NCBI GenBank assembly: GCA_964036195.1
Contig: OZ038451.1
Location: 992,001 to 1,056,000, forward strand
DNA length: 64,000 nucleotides
Reading direction: 5' to 3'
DNA from: Sphaerolaimus hirsutus
Lineage: Eukaryota > Nematoda > Chromadorea > Monhysterida > Sphaerolaimidae
Position 1 is the stretch's first letter. Each line of letters begins with the position of its first letter. This document shows positions 10,089 to 20,041 of this stretch, one piece after another. The position numbers were made by a program, and so were the translations under genes. The notes under the pieces are model-generated. The model had not been told where the DNA came from, made no database searches, and was given only the letters and a program-made list of their open reading frames with translations.

Positions 10089-13000
10089 GTAACTCAATAT
10101 TTCAGGCATTAGAGTTGGTCAAAGTACAGAACTTTTATTCAAACTATACATCTGCTTGTTACCAATTTTTAGCTTTTGTTCTCCATTTTTTCCTTCTATG
10201 CCTTGAAAAAGCCAATCTAAAAGTCTATCTGAAATATGGCTTTGGTGCTCGTGTACTTTCAAAGGTATACATAAATGTGAGTACAGGTACTTTTTTCAGA
10301 GTAATGTATAAGTGTATTATCTCAGTGTGAGTGTACACAGTTCCCAAGTAAATGTAAATACCGTATTACCTCGAAATACCCCCATGGGGGTTTATTATTT
10401 CGCCAGCAAAATTCGAGGGGAGGTTAATTCGAAAGGGGGTTATTCGAGGGGGGGTTATTCGAGGGGGGGTTATTCGAGGGGGGTTTTATTATTTCGTCAG
10501 AAATTTTTTAAAAGGATCGTAGTAAAATGTGGGCATTTGCATACCCAAAACTAGTAATAAATATGTCCAAACAAGATATATTTGGACATAAAAACGAAAT
10601 TCACCCATATAGCAGCAGGACGGATGGACAACTAGTGAGCAGAGTCGAACTGCACCGAGCAGCAACAGCGCGGCGGGAAGCAGCACAAGCACAAATGCAC
10701 TGTCCCAGAAGTTCTCGGACGGGGGGCAGGCGGCTGAGCACACGTTTCTGGGCTGCTCCAGGAGGATCTTGATGAAGCGCAGAAAGCTCTGCCACCACTG
10801 CAACAAGGTGACCACTGGGACACACTTTTACGCTGTACAATTCAAGTGTCTACTTTTATTTAATAGTCGACGACTCTAAAAAACGATGTTGAGCAAATTT
10901 CATTTCCAATACAGTGACAGCAATGCGTGCCTCGTTAGTGCGCTCGCTCACTATCAAAAAAAAGTTCCAAATGTGTCAAAATTTTCACCTCTGCTCTCAA
11001 CCAAATTTCAGTCCTTGATTCAGATGGTATACTCGGCGGACCGCAAAGTATGTGCAGAATCCTACCATAATTTAATGAATGAAATCTTGTTTTAAATTTC
11101 GTAATTAATTACTCCACAGTAAAAACGAAATATTTTGATGAAAAATTCTTGGTTCATTTTTCAGATGGGTTATGGTAGGTTTCCGTGATGTGGTTTCATT
11201 AGTGTGATGTCCGCCGAGTATACATGGTTACATTTTAAGCACTACAACCCCCCCCCCCCAGCGTCCGGTGACGATCACCTCGCCCGACGTGCCCAGCGGG
11301 GAGGTGTACCAGTTCTGCAGCCAGCTGTGCCAGGGGCAGGCCAAGCGGGCGATCATGCGCGCCGAGACCGTCCAGTGCATGCTCACCGCCAAGCACATGC
11401 ACGCCGGCAGGGGCGCCCTGGCTCCCGCGAATGCCCGTCCGTTCCCTTTTGGGTCCTTTGCCCTACTGTTTTTGGTTGAGCCCTACACGCACTAGTGGAC
11501 GAGCACAGCACATCATGTCAAATTTGTTAATAGTCTACTACCGTATTTCCGCGAAATACCCCCGGGGGGTTTATTTTTTCAGCGTGGAGGTTTTGAAGGG
11601 GGTATTTCGAGGGGGGCTTATTCGAGGGGGGGAGGTTATTGTTTCGTCAGAAATTTTCGTGAACTTCATAGTAAGGAACACGTTTTTTCATATCTAAAAC
11701 CGGTAATAAACATGACAAAATAGGATATTTTGGACCTATAAACGTACATCGCTATGCAAACTGTGTATACCGTATTTCCTCGAGATACCCCCTCCCTCGA
11801 TATTCGTATTGTATTTCGAGGTAATACGGTAACCGCACAGTTGACAATGAATCTACCATATGAATAAAAGCCAAACACTTTATTGTTCTGATATAGTGAT
11901 GTAAAGAGCGTAAAGATTTTGACGCCAAGCGCCAATAGATAGCACGCCATGGTGCTTTTACGTCACTATCCTGATTAGTGATGTAAAAGCGCCATGGCGC
12001 TGGCGCCTGGCGCTAGCGCCAAAGCAAAAAGCGCCATGGCGCTTTTGGCGCTTGGCGCTAAAATGCTCTGGCGCCATTGGCGCTTGGCGCCATGCTCCCG
12101 AAAGGCGCCAGGGCGCTTATGGCGCTTGGCGCTATTTTCCGGCGGCGCCGTTGGCGCTTGACGCTAGCATTTTAAAAGGCGCCAAAAAAGCGCCAGAGAA
12201 TGATAAATTTATGCTGCGATAACTGACTGCGAATTGCTGAAGCTCGATGGCCAATTCATTTTATGGCTTTTTTTATACTTATGAATGAAGTGTGCATTTT
12301 ACTACCGGTCTCATAAGTCTTAAAAGCCATGTAAAATGCCCTGTAAAATGTGAAACATATTGAAATTTGACATTCTACAGTGTCTTTCAAATGACATTTT
12401 ACAGAATATTTTACATGACCTTTGACATTTTATGGGTTTTTTTACAAAACCTTTGGCATTTTACAGGTAATTTGACACTTAACAGAGTTTTACGAGGTCT
12501 GGGAGTGTCCCCAGGTGGAATTTCTACCTTTAGTGTTAAGCAAGAATGTTTTTTGGCTTTCTTTTGACTATTATTACGTTCTGGGAGACGATAGAAGTCA
12601 TAAGGTGATGTAACTGATAGATGAACTGTGCCTGTGTCATAAAAAGGAAAATATTTTGGCGCTGGCGCCATTGGCGCTTGGCGCCATAGCCTTCTGGCGC
12701 CATTGGCGCTTGGCGCCGTGGTCTGGAAAAGCGCCATGGCGCTTTTGGCGCTTGGCGCTATTTTGTCGTGGCGCCATTGGCGCTTGGCGCTGAACTTTGA
12801 AAAGCGCCATGGCGCTTTTGGCGCTTGGCACTAAAATCCTGGCGCTTTTTACATCACTAATCCTGATCACACTAAACCGTAATCAGTCTGGGTGAACTAC
12901 CACAATTCCTCGAAATATCCCCCTCGAAATACCCCCTTTAAAATGACCACTGTGAATTTATAGACCCCCCTCGAAATACCCTCCCAAATTGAGTGAAAAC

Positions 13001-15638
13001 AGAACGTAAATGACAAAAGCTGCGGTGTTGTGATCCAGACAATGCAGAACACACGTTAAAACAAGGGGGTGCACTGATACGCACATCTGCCCGTTACACA
13101 CATTTGCCCGTTTTTTTCACTTGACACTTCTTAAAGTGATTTTCAGATATGAGTGAAGTGAAAAACGCTGCGCAATGACATTAGTGAACTATTTTCACTT
13201 CACTCATATCTGAAAATCACTAGAAAATGTGTCAAGTGGAAAACAGTGAAAAATGGCTGTTTTTCACTGTGTTTTTTTCACTTGACACATTTTCAAGTGA
13301 TTTTCAGATATGAGTGAAGTGAAAAAAGTTCACTAATGTCATTGCACAACTTTTTTTCACTTTGCTCATATCTGAAAATCAGTTGAAAAAGTGTCAAGTG
13401 AGAAAAACGGGCAAATGTGCGTAACGGGCAGATGTGCGTATTAGGCCTGCTCCAAAACAAGGACTGTGTTACGTTAGAACAGGGTTTGGACCATCTACAT
13501 ACTTACATAAGTCTATAGACTCTTATATGTGGCAGTTTTTGTTGCAATTTTCTACGTCTGCGTACGTTACAAACAACAAATAAGTACTGCAAGTTCAAGA
13601 AATTTCCGAGCTCTGTCAGAGCGCCACATTTCATAAATTTCACCCATAAAAAACTCTACAAACACTCAACGTTTCAGGTAAACCGACCGACTGCAAAAGC
13701 GACCGAGCCGCGTCAAACAAGACAACATCTTCAATGCCTTCATCGAGTTCGAGCAGCTCCACGAAACGCACATTCTCCCCACACGCCTCACACAACATCA
13801 GCCCAGTCGCACGCAACACGGAAAGGAACGCCTATGTAACGTCCCCACGTGAAAATGGCACTGTTGGCATTGAGCCAACTTCTTCTGGAGCGGTGCTTAG
13901 TATTGGTAAATCGATTAGAACGAGGCGACCGGATACGTTCCTGCAACTGTTGCAACAGCGAGATGATATGCTAGGGGGTCAGTCACCCACTGGTGGGTTG
14001 TGGATCTGGGTTTATGTATATACCGTATTACCTCGAATTATCCCCCCTTGAATTAAGCCCCCCCCCCCTCGAAATACCCCCCGAAAATTCGGCTGAGGCA
14101 ATAATAAACCCCCCCTCGACAAATACCGTAGTTTGTGATCTGTACAATGCAGAACTCACGTTAAAAGTGACGGCTTCGTTACGTAATTGTTCGATTTTTC
14201 TACGTCTGCGTATGGGGAATTTCCGAAAATTTCCGGCGAAATAATAGACCCCCCCCCCGCTCGAATAAACCCCCCCTCGAACTATCCCCCCGCTGAAATT
14301 TTGCGGTTTATATGTGTGGTTTTATATCCATTTTAGATATATGTGGTTTTATATCCATTTTAGATACCGTATTACCTCGAATTATCCCCCCCTTGAATTA
14401 AACCCCCCCCCTCGAATTAACCCCCCCTCAAAATGAGCTGGGGAAATAATAACCCCCCCCCCCTCGAATTAACCCCCCCTCAAAATGAGCTGCGGAAATA
14501 ATAACCCCCCCCCTCGAAATACCCCCCTTCGGAATGATGTATGTCATGTACATAATAAATACGTCATGGATGCAATGTACATGATGTATATTACTGTTAA
14601 TTTGCATTCCAGCTACACATAGACTTAGTTTGTGTAGCTATCTACGTCTTTATGTCCAAATATATCCTGTTTGGACACATTTATTACCTGTTTTGGGTAT
14701 GTAAATGCCTACTATTTACTACGGTTCTTACGAAAATTTCATACGAAATAATAACCCCCCCCCCCCTCGAATAACCCCCCCTCGAATTAACCCCCCTCAA
14801 ATTTTGCTGGCGAAATAATAAACCCCCATGGGGGTATTTCGAGGTAATACGGTATATGTGGTGTTATATCCATTTTAGAATTTTTTCCCATATTTTTAGC
14901 ACATTTTCGTCCATTTTCCTCCTCTACGCCTTCAAAAAATCGACAAAATAGACTGAAATCTGAAATACGTTTTCTGTACTCGAGTTCTTTGAAAAAGTAT
15001 ACCTACATCAAAAGCAAGTACAGGAACGTTTTTCGGAGGAAACGTAAACGTATTTACTCTGTACTCGACTATACGTATTTATCGAGGAAAAGTAAATACT
15101 TATTTACAACTATGTTTCCCATCAAACCTGTCTAGTGATTTTACCTAAAAGCAGTCACTTGGCAAAAATTTTCGGAGCAAAGCTTTTCTGGCGCTAACGC
15201 CAAAGCAAAAACCGCTTTGTAAAAGAGACAATGGCGCTTGGCGCCAAACTTCTGGCGCTTTTACATCACTACAGCATTCGCTTCACTTTTACAGCAGCCA
15301 TCCAGCGAGATCCCACACCGAAAACTTCACAATTGTCCGAACAAAGCTCTACCAACCAAAGCAATGCGAACATGCTTCCAGTCGATTTGGCAGCGAGAAA
15401 ACCTGTGAAACAGTCAATTCCATCACTGACCAATGGCAGCAAAGTTGAGACACCGTCGACTTTAAATTGCATCAGTACCAATTCGAATTCCATTTTTCAA
15501 GGAGTGATACTTTTTCCGATACCCGTGCCGGTCGCGGTTCCGATACCCATGCCGATACCCATCCCTGTGGAGGAGGCATTTTTCAAAAAATTGATTCATC
15601 AGAGTAATGCATGTGATACAAATTTTGATTTGGATTAA
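9990..15638 (+). CDS. sobp: SOBP-like (sine oculis-binding protein homologue) zinc-finger protein, five exons
   Basis: Spliced gene model read from open frames bounded by AG/GT. Exons: 9990-10088, 10616-10807, 11262 to about 11434, 13678-13992 and 15295-15638 (TAA stop), giving roughly 375 residues. Exon 2 ends CHHCNK and exon 3 continues into GEVYQFCSQLC, together a plausible FCS-type zinc finger. The last exon has a Pro-Ile-Val alternating tract (PIPVPVAVPIPMPIPIP). FCS fingers plus such a tract are features I associate with SOBP, a nuclear cofactor of SIX/sine oculis homeoproteins. The rest is Ser/Thr-rich and low in complexity. Phases agree at every junction except exon 3 to 4, where no good donor is visible. 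SOBP proteins are usually much longer, so exons may be missing or the protein may be short in this lineage. Introns are full of small transposons. Confidence 0.6.
10109..10358. repeat. hAT-6 fragment in SOBP intron 1
   Basis: It carries the family words GTTGGTCAAAGTACAGAACTT, GTGTACTTTCAAAGGTATACA and GAGTACAGGTACTTTTTTCA, without clear ends or target duplication. Confidence 0.45.
10359..10520. repeat. CCGTATT-family fragment in SOBP intron 1
   Basis: It begins TACCGTATTACCTCGAAATA followed by G-runs alternating with TTATTCGAGGG, here a four-fold short repeat at 10435-10490. The right end is not found. Confidence 0.5.
10616..10807 (+). CDS. sobp: SOBP-like gene, exon 2 (first half of zinc finger)
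   Basis: The exon begins after a tandem CAGCAG acceptor (10613 or 10616, a one-residue choice) and ends CACTGCAACAAG before GTGACC, phase 0 at both ends. It encodes a Ser/Asn/Thr-rich segment, then QKFSDGGQAAEHTF and the basic RRILMKRRKLCHHCNK, the first zinc-binding cysteine pair. It is GC-rich compared with the surrounding intron. An opposite-strand hydrophobic frame over it is a shadow. Confidence 0.6.
11028..11222. mobile_element. TATACTCGGCGGAC MITE in SOBP intron 2
   Basis: The ends TATACTCGGCGGAC and GTCCGCCGAGTATA are inverted copies about 195 bp apart, consistent with a TA-flanked Tc1/mariner-like MITE. A copy in the opposite arrangement lies at 49536-49738, and fragments lie near 3632, 4333 and 52907. 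Confidence 0.65.
11262..11434 (+). CDS. sobp: SOBP-like gene, exon 3 (second half of zinc finger)
   Basis: The acceptor is a C-run followed by CAG at 11259-11261. The frame reads RPVTITSPDVPSGEVYQ then FCSQLC, the FCS motif completing the finger begun in exon 2, then a helical-looking AKRAIMRAETVQC stretch. GC content is far above the surroundings. The 3' end is uncertain: a GT in CCC|GTCCGT at 11434-11435 gives the phase needed by exon 4 but is a poor donor, so a missed exon is possible. Confidence 0.55.
11539..11831. repeat. CCGTATT-family copies in SOBP intron 3
   Basis: A fragment begins TACCGTATTTCCGCGAAATA at 11539. A second, minimal copy occupies 11768-11831: TACCGTATTTCCTCGAGATA ... 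GTATTTCGAGGTAATACGGTA, only 64 bp and essentially a bare hairpin. Confidence 0.6.
11894..11968. mobile_element. hAT-2 mini-copy (75 bp)
   Basis: It runs TAGTGATGTAAAGAGCG to GCTTTTACGTCACTA. The flanks TTCTGATA and TCCTGATT agree at six of eight positions, an eroded 8-bp duplication. It directly abuts the larger hAT-2 copy at 11976. Confidence 0.55.
11976..12859. mobile_element. hAT-2 element, full copy in SOBP intron 3
   Basis: It starts TAGTGATGTAAAAGCGCC and ends GGCGCTTTTTACATCACTA, flanked by the exact 8-bp duplication ATCCTGAT (11968-11975 and 12860-12867). Both arms are long runs of the self-complementary word GGCGCCAAGCGCCA. The central part (about 12290-12515) is TGTAAAATG-family MITE material. 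There is no transposase; the arms would fold into a long stem. Confidence 0.8.
12898..13620 (-). mobile_element. long CCGTATT-family copy hosting hAT-5
   Basis: It carries the C-rich CTCGAAATACCCCC arms and the conserved internal words CAGAACACACGTTAAAACAAG and GACTGTGTTACGTTAGAAC, here separated by a hAT-5 insertion at 13066-13453. The same internal words, uninterrupted and in inverse orientation, occur near 2762-2800 and 6370-6420. Confidence 0.5.
13066..13453. mobile_element. hAT-5 palindromic element, copy 1
   Basis: The ends GGGGTGCACTGATACGC and GCGTATTAGGCCTGCTCC bracket long inverted arms (CACATCTGCCCGTTAC, TTTTTCACTTGACA, TTTTCAGATATGAGTGAAGT). The exact 8-bp duplication AAAACAAG lies at 13058-13065 and 13454-13461. 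Non-coding. Copy 2 is at 62606-62833 and is shorter by one palindromic unit. Confidence 0.8.
13678..13992 (+). CDS. sobp: SOBP-like gene, exon 4
   Basis: The acceptor is CGTTTCAG. The frame (KPTDCKSDRAASNK..., then a run of seven serines, TKRTFSPHASH, and IRTRRPDTFLQLLQQRDDML) stays open to ACTG before the donor GTGGGT. Entry phase 1 and exit phase 1 match exon 5. It is Ser/Thr/Pro/Arg-rich and probably disordered. Confidence 0.5.
14021..14854. repeat. cluster of CCGTATT-family copies in SOBP intron 4
   Basis: TACCGTATTACCTCGAATTA occurs at 14021 and 14365, and GGTATTTCGAGGTAATACGGTA ends the cluster at 14854. Between them are many C-runs of 7-12 bases and CCTCGAATTAA words, with a small TACATGATGTA region near 14530-14590. 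These C-runs are prone to slippage and assembly error. Confidence 0.55.
15130..15272. repeat. hAT-2 fragment beside the SOBP last exon
   Basis: CTAGTGATTTTACC at the left and GGCGCTTTTACATCACTA at the right resemble hAT-2 ends, with GGCGCTAACGCC words between. The left end is divergent and no target duplication is seen. Confidence 0.5.
15295..15638 (+). CDS. sobp: SOBP-like gene, last exon
   Basis: The acceptor is CACTTTTACAG. The exon encodes 114 residues to TAA: a Ser/Gln/Asn-rich part, LPVDLAARKPVK, then GVILFPIPVPVAVPIPMP and a short acidic end. PVDLAARK resembles a PxDLxxx CtBP-binding motif. The exon starts 22 bp after the end of a hAT-2 fragment. Confidence 0.6.
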
Positions 15639-15973
15639 TTACCTATATCTTTTGTCATGCTATATATGCTTTTTTTGTGAAATGTATCTAAATAGGTTGT
15701 TGAATGATATAATGAAATATGATATGTTGAATGATATAATGATATAATTTATACTTTCAGATCTCTCAAATATAACATAAAATTAAATTTTTCTTATAAA
15801 ATCTGGACAAATATCAATAAAATTACCATGGATACCGATTGTGGGTATTTCGAGGAAGGGGTTAATTCAAGGGGGGGTATTTCGAGGAAATACGGTAAAT
15901 AAGGTATTTATCTATTTACTGCCATGCACAATGTGTATGAATAAATAGATGATTGAAACTGAACACCCAACTT
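15639..15973 (+). other. probable 3' UTR of the SOBP-like gene, then repeat fragment
   Basis: This AT-rich stretch follows the TAA at 15636-15638. An AATAAA-type signal lies in ATATCAATAAAATTACC near 15810-15826, giving a likely transcript end. From about 15838 a CCGTATT-family fragment (GTATTTCGAGGAAATACGGTAA) follows. Confidence 0.4.
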
Positions 15974-16315
15974 GATACAGATCTGCAATTTTTCATGGAC
16001 AATATGTTTATCAATACCTTCATTGTGTCCAAGAGTCATCAAACACAGTCACTGCTATTTGATTGTGAATATTCAAAAATTTCGATTCTACATTAAAATT
16101 TTACGCCAGCTGAAACAAGTCAACTCTGCGCCAGGTGATTGCATGCAATGACATAGTGTAGAATAGATTTTTCTTCAGCTAGTGTAAAATTAAAAGGTAA
16201 AATTTAAACTTTTGAATTTTCACAATCAAATAACATTGACTGTGGGCGATGACTCTTGGACACAATGATAGGTATTGATAAACATATTGTACATGAATAA
16301 TTGCAGACCTGTATC
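15974..16315. mobile_element. 342-bp near-complete hairpin element
   Basis: The left arm (GATACAGATCTGCAATTTTT, GTTTATCAATACC, CATTGTGTCCAAGAGTCATC) is repeated inverted in the right arm, ending TTGCAGACCTGTATC. Adjacent DNA to about 16400 (TTTTACGCTGGAATTTTA, CGAGCTGTAATTGTAGCATAA) resembles the right end of the element at 1425-1842, so this hairpin may sit inside a relative of it. Confidence 0.55.
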
Positions 16316-17355
16316 TTCATCCCCTTCCATGTAACCAATTTTGCGATGGAATTTTACGCTGGAATTTTATCTCGAGCTGTAATTGTAGCATAACAGTCAC
16401 TATTTATCCATATCCATTGAAATAGGTAATCACACATTTCGCCTCACATTTACCGAGTTTTAATAATTCATATTTTTCCACTATTCTCACAAAAAAATCA
16501 CTGAGATTTTTTTTTACCACTCGTACCACGGTCGGCTCTACAAGTCACGGGCATAATATAAAAAGTACAAAAAGAGAAAGAAAAATATAGAACTGATGTC
16601 TAGTCGAACAATAGAGGTAATTGAGAACAGATAATTATAAAAGTAATACACTCAAATTTTAACGCATAACGTTGGGTCCTCTGATTGCATATAATTGTAT
16701 GTTATATGTCACGCACTTGTAGCCGGATCAGGTTTCCTAATAAAAGAATGAAAGATAAAGGCTGTCCTAATTTTACATCGATCTATCCATAGCGGCAGCA
16801 CACAAATGTGTCCAATGGTGATGGAAAAACGCCACGAAAAATGGCGGCGCCAATGGCGCTATGGCGATGGCGACGTTTGGCGTCATCAAAGGGCGCCAGC
16901 GCCGTGGCGCTTTTCCATCACTAGTCTCCAATAGAAAGGCATTTCCAATAGAACGGCAGGTTGTAGCACTTTCTCCCACTGACGAAAACGATAGAACGGC
17001 AGCCTCCAATATAACGGCAGATAGAAATTACGTTGTGAGAGCGCGAAAACACAAAAACAATTTGTTTAAATACATAAATGTTAAGAAGATCAAAGGCGTA
17101 AACTGCAGGCAAATACCGTATTTCCTCGTAATACCCACAGGGGGTTTATTTTTTCAGAGTGAAAATTTTGAGGGGGTATTTCGAGCGGGGTTATTATTTC
17201 GTCCGAAAGTTTCACGAAATTCATAGTAACGAAAATTTCACTAAGTAAATAATAGAAAGTAAAATTCATAGTTATATACCGAAAACCGGTAATCAACGTG
17301 TCTATGTAGGGTATATTTGGACATATCAACGTCCATCGCCACGAGTACAGGTATT
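16316..17355. other. gene-free stretch with small transposons
   Basis: It contains a short hAT-2 copy (16816-16923) and a CCGTATT fragment beginning TACCGTATTTCCTCGTAATA at 17114. The remaining sequence shows no convincing exon. Confidence 0.4.
16816..16923. mobile_element. hAT-2 short copy with TGATGGAAAA variant ends
   Basis: It starts TGGTGATGGAAAAACGCC and ends GGCGCTTTTCCATCACTA. The flanks GTGTCCAA (16808-16815) and GTCTCCAA (16924-16931) match at seven of eight positions. Confidence 0.65.
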
Positions 17356-17871
17356 TATCCCCCCATGGACATCTTCCCCCGGGGGATGATATAGTCCTCG
17401 AGGACTTTATCGCCCGACAGTCCTTGAGTTATGAGGACTATATCAACCCATTAAATTTATATACGTAATGTAATACCTATTGTGTGCATTACATTGACCC
17501 GCTGCACGCGGCCTTGCTTTACATTTGACCCGTTGCCCGCATCACAGGGGCATCTGTTCTGCCGCGTTCGATGTGAGCGTCAGTTTTTTTATATGGAGAT
17601 CTACTGTTTCGTCTGAAGATAGTGTGGAATAGGCTCATATGTTTATGTGTTTTGCGGTATGACTAAACGATGACATTGACACATGAATATTCAAGTGTAA
17701 TTTTAATGAAATTTGGTAAATGATACCAAAATAAAGAATAATGTAAAATTAGATATTTATTATGTTGTGAAAATGAATGATAAATTCAATTTGTTGTTAT
17801 AGCACAGTTTCAGTGCACAGAAAAACACCACATTGAAATGCAAATAGAATTTCACAGGAAATGAATTAGCA

Positions 17872-18164
17872 TTCATTTTTAACGGTGTTGCATGTGTTGC
17901 ATTATGGTGATCATGACAGACAAAACATCAATGCAACACAGACAAAAAATTAATGCAACACGCACAAAACATCAATGCATCACAGACAAAACACCAATGC
18001 AATACCACAAAATGCCAAAGCATTTTGTCTGTGATCCATTGGTGTTTTGTCTGTGTTGCATTGATGTTTTGTCCGTGTTGCATTAATGTTTTGTCTGTGG
18101 TCCATTGGCGTTTTGTCTGTTATGATTGCCATAATGCAACACATGCAACACCGTTAAAAATGAA
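17872..18164. repeat. 293-bp palindrome of CAGACAAAACATCAATGCAA units
   Basis: TTCATTTTTAACGGTGTTGC at the left is exactly inverted as GCAACACCGTTAAAAATGAA at the right. The arms consist of repeated ACAGACAAAACATCAATGCA units, so the whole folds back on itself. Confidence 0.75.
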
Positions 18165-18169
18165 ATCTC

Positions 18170-18237
18170 CATCTGATTCTGATCATTTTGTGTCATCTGA
18201 TTCTGATCATTTTGTGTCATCTGATTCTGATCATTTG
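18170..18237. repeat. 24-bp tandem repeat, about three copies
   Basis: The word CATCTGATTCTGATCATTTT plus GTGT is repeated three times head to tail, the last copy truncated. Confidence 0.85.
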
Positions 18238-18959
18238 TAATCATCATGTGTTCAGTGGTGAAAATCGGCTGAGAAATGGCCGAGAAATTGAGTTTTGAAG
18301 TTGCATGCATTTTTCTTCATGCACTCACACAATCGATAATCGAGGCCAATGGGCCTAACAGACGCGTGCATAATTGTGGAGCGCCACGCGTCAATAAATA
18401 ATTTTAAACTGATGCAAGTGTTGTTCTTGCATCACATTATATAAAAGAAAAAATCACATAGCACACATTCCCGTGGCCAAACAGACGCCCCAATAGAGTA
18501 ATTAGAGTGGGCGGGGGGACTTTTAAATGTACTATTTAATACTATCTTGTATGGAGGACTTCTTCCGCCCACGTTATGAAAGTCAGGGTGACGTAGTCCT
18601 CGGGCGGAAGTAGTCCTCGAGGGCTATATCAACCCAGGGGGGAAGATGTCCATGGGGGGATAGGGTACGTAACCCCATCGCCACTAGGGTGTCAAAAAAA
18701 TTTTTTTACAGACAACGGAAAACGGAAAGGTAAATTTTTTTCACTTTACGGAAAACGGAAAGGTAAAAAAAAATTGTTGGCCGGAAAACGGAAAACGGAA
18801 AAAGGAAATGCCGGAAAACGGAAAACGGAAAGCAAAATTTTCACGGAAACGGAAAAAAATAAAGTGAAATTAGCACGGTAATAGACAAATTTGCAGAAGG
18901 AAAACCTGCATGCAGGTTTGCCTGTTTGGCTTTGATTGTGGTAGCTGTACATTCTGCAA

Positions 18960-20020
18960 CTATGGATCATGCCTGTAACTTCACTTGTAGTTCAAGCTTA
19001 ACTGAACCAACAAAAAATCATCAAAATGTAGCCATAGTGGCCATAGGAAAGGAAACACTACGACAATTTCACAGTCTAGAAGCAGTGGGAATCACTGATG
19101 ACCCCTATGCAATTGATGACAACATTGCAGAGGAGATGATAATAAATAGCATAAAATTCAATGACAACAACAAATGATACTATATTGACTGGCCGTATAA
19201 AGAGACTATCAGTGACCTGCCCACGGGAAAAGCAGAAGCCTTGGTGCGGTTAAAATCACTGATAAAAAGATTCAACAAAGATCCAAACTTATTCGAACAA
19301 TACCGGAAAGTTTTGGACGACCAACTAGAAAAGGGAATAATTGAGATCTGTGACGACAAAACCGACAACAAGGGGATTCATTACCTGCCACACCAGCCAG
19401 TAATCAAGCCGGGCAAATCGACATCATGCAGAATGGTGTACGATGGGTCAGCAGGTAAGCCCAGTTTCAATGAGTGCCTTTTTAGAGGACCAATTACAAC
19501 ACCATTATCACTGGGCCTACTCCTGAGGTTCAGGGCAGGCAATCTAGCATTAATTGCCGATATTGAAAAGGCATTTTTGCAAATAGGATTGCATGACCAA
19601 GCTAGAGACTACACATGATTTTTCTGGCTGAAAGATGCCTCAAAACCAGTAACTGAAAATAACTTAATAGTACTTCATTTTAAACCCGTACTGTTTGGAC
19701 TTGTCTGCAGCCCAGCAATTTGGGAGCAGTCATAAAATACCATTTAAATGTGACAATAAACAACATGAATGAATATGAAGAAAATGAAGGGGAACGAAAC
19801 CAGTTGGCGATGATAATAAACAACATTTATGTCGATAACCTCATCATGAGTGTCACAAATGAAGTTGAAGCTTTAGAACTATATTACAAAGTCAAAGCTT
19901 TATTTAACCAATGTTCTATGAACATGAGGGAATGGCTGTCAAACTCCAGATCAGTCATGAATGAAATAGCAGAAAATGACAGGAGTTCAAAGGTGAATAA
20001 AATTGTCGCAGTAATGGGCA
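18960..20020 (+). pseudogene. captured BEL/Pao pol fragment in hAT-1 B (left part)
   Basis: Conceptual translation shows BEL reverse-transcriptase blocks: QFHSLEAVGITDD, YLPHQPVIKPGKSTS, LIADIEKAFLQIGLHD, NIYVDNLIMSVTNEVEA and NMREWLSNS. The frame is broken by stops at 19175-19177 (TGA) and 19617-19619 (TGA) and by a frameshift near 19710-19720. The polymerase aspartate motif YVDN is still present here, unlike in copy D. It continues after BEL-2 at 46058. Confidence 0.8.
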
Positions 20021-20041
20021 TGAAATATTGGTTATGTTTAC

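Larger units (their letters stand above)
17356..18662. mobile_element. 1.3-kb element with long terminal inverted repeats
   Basis: The left end TATCCCCCCATGGACATCTT is matched by the inverted right end AAGATGTCCATGGGGGGATA; the pairing continues through GATATAGTCCTCGAGGACT. No transposase frame is visible. The interior holds a 293-bp palindrome and a 24-bp tandem repeat. The target duplication was not resolved. Confidence 0.65.

Noticed and set aside
10489-10840. Minus-strand hydrophobic frames (108 and 79 codons) that look like membrane segments
   Set aside because: They are antisense to SOBP-like exon 2, whose CHHCNK finger half and phase-0 borders explain the openness.
17881-18160. CRISPR-like regular repeats of about 20-23 bp
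   Set aside because: The units are arranged as an inverted palindrome without unique spacers, in a eukaryotic transposon.
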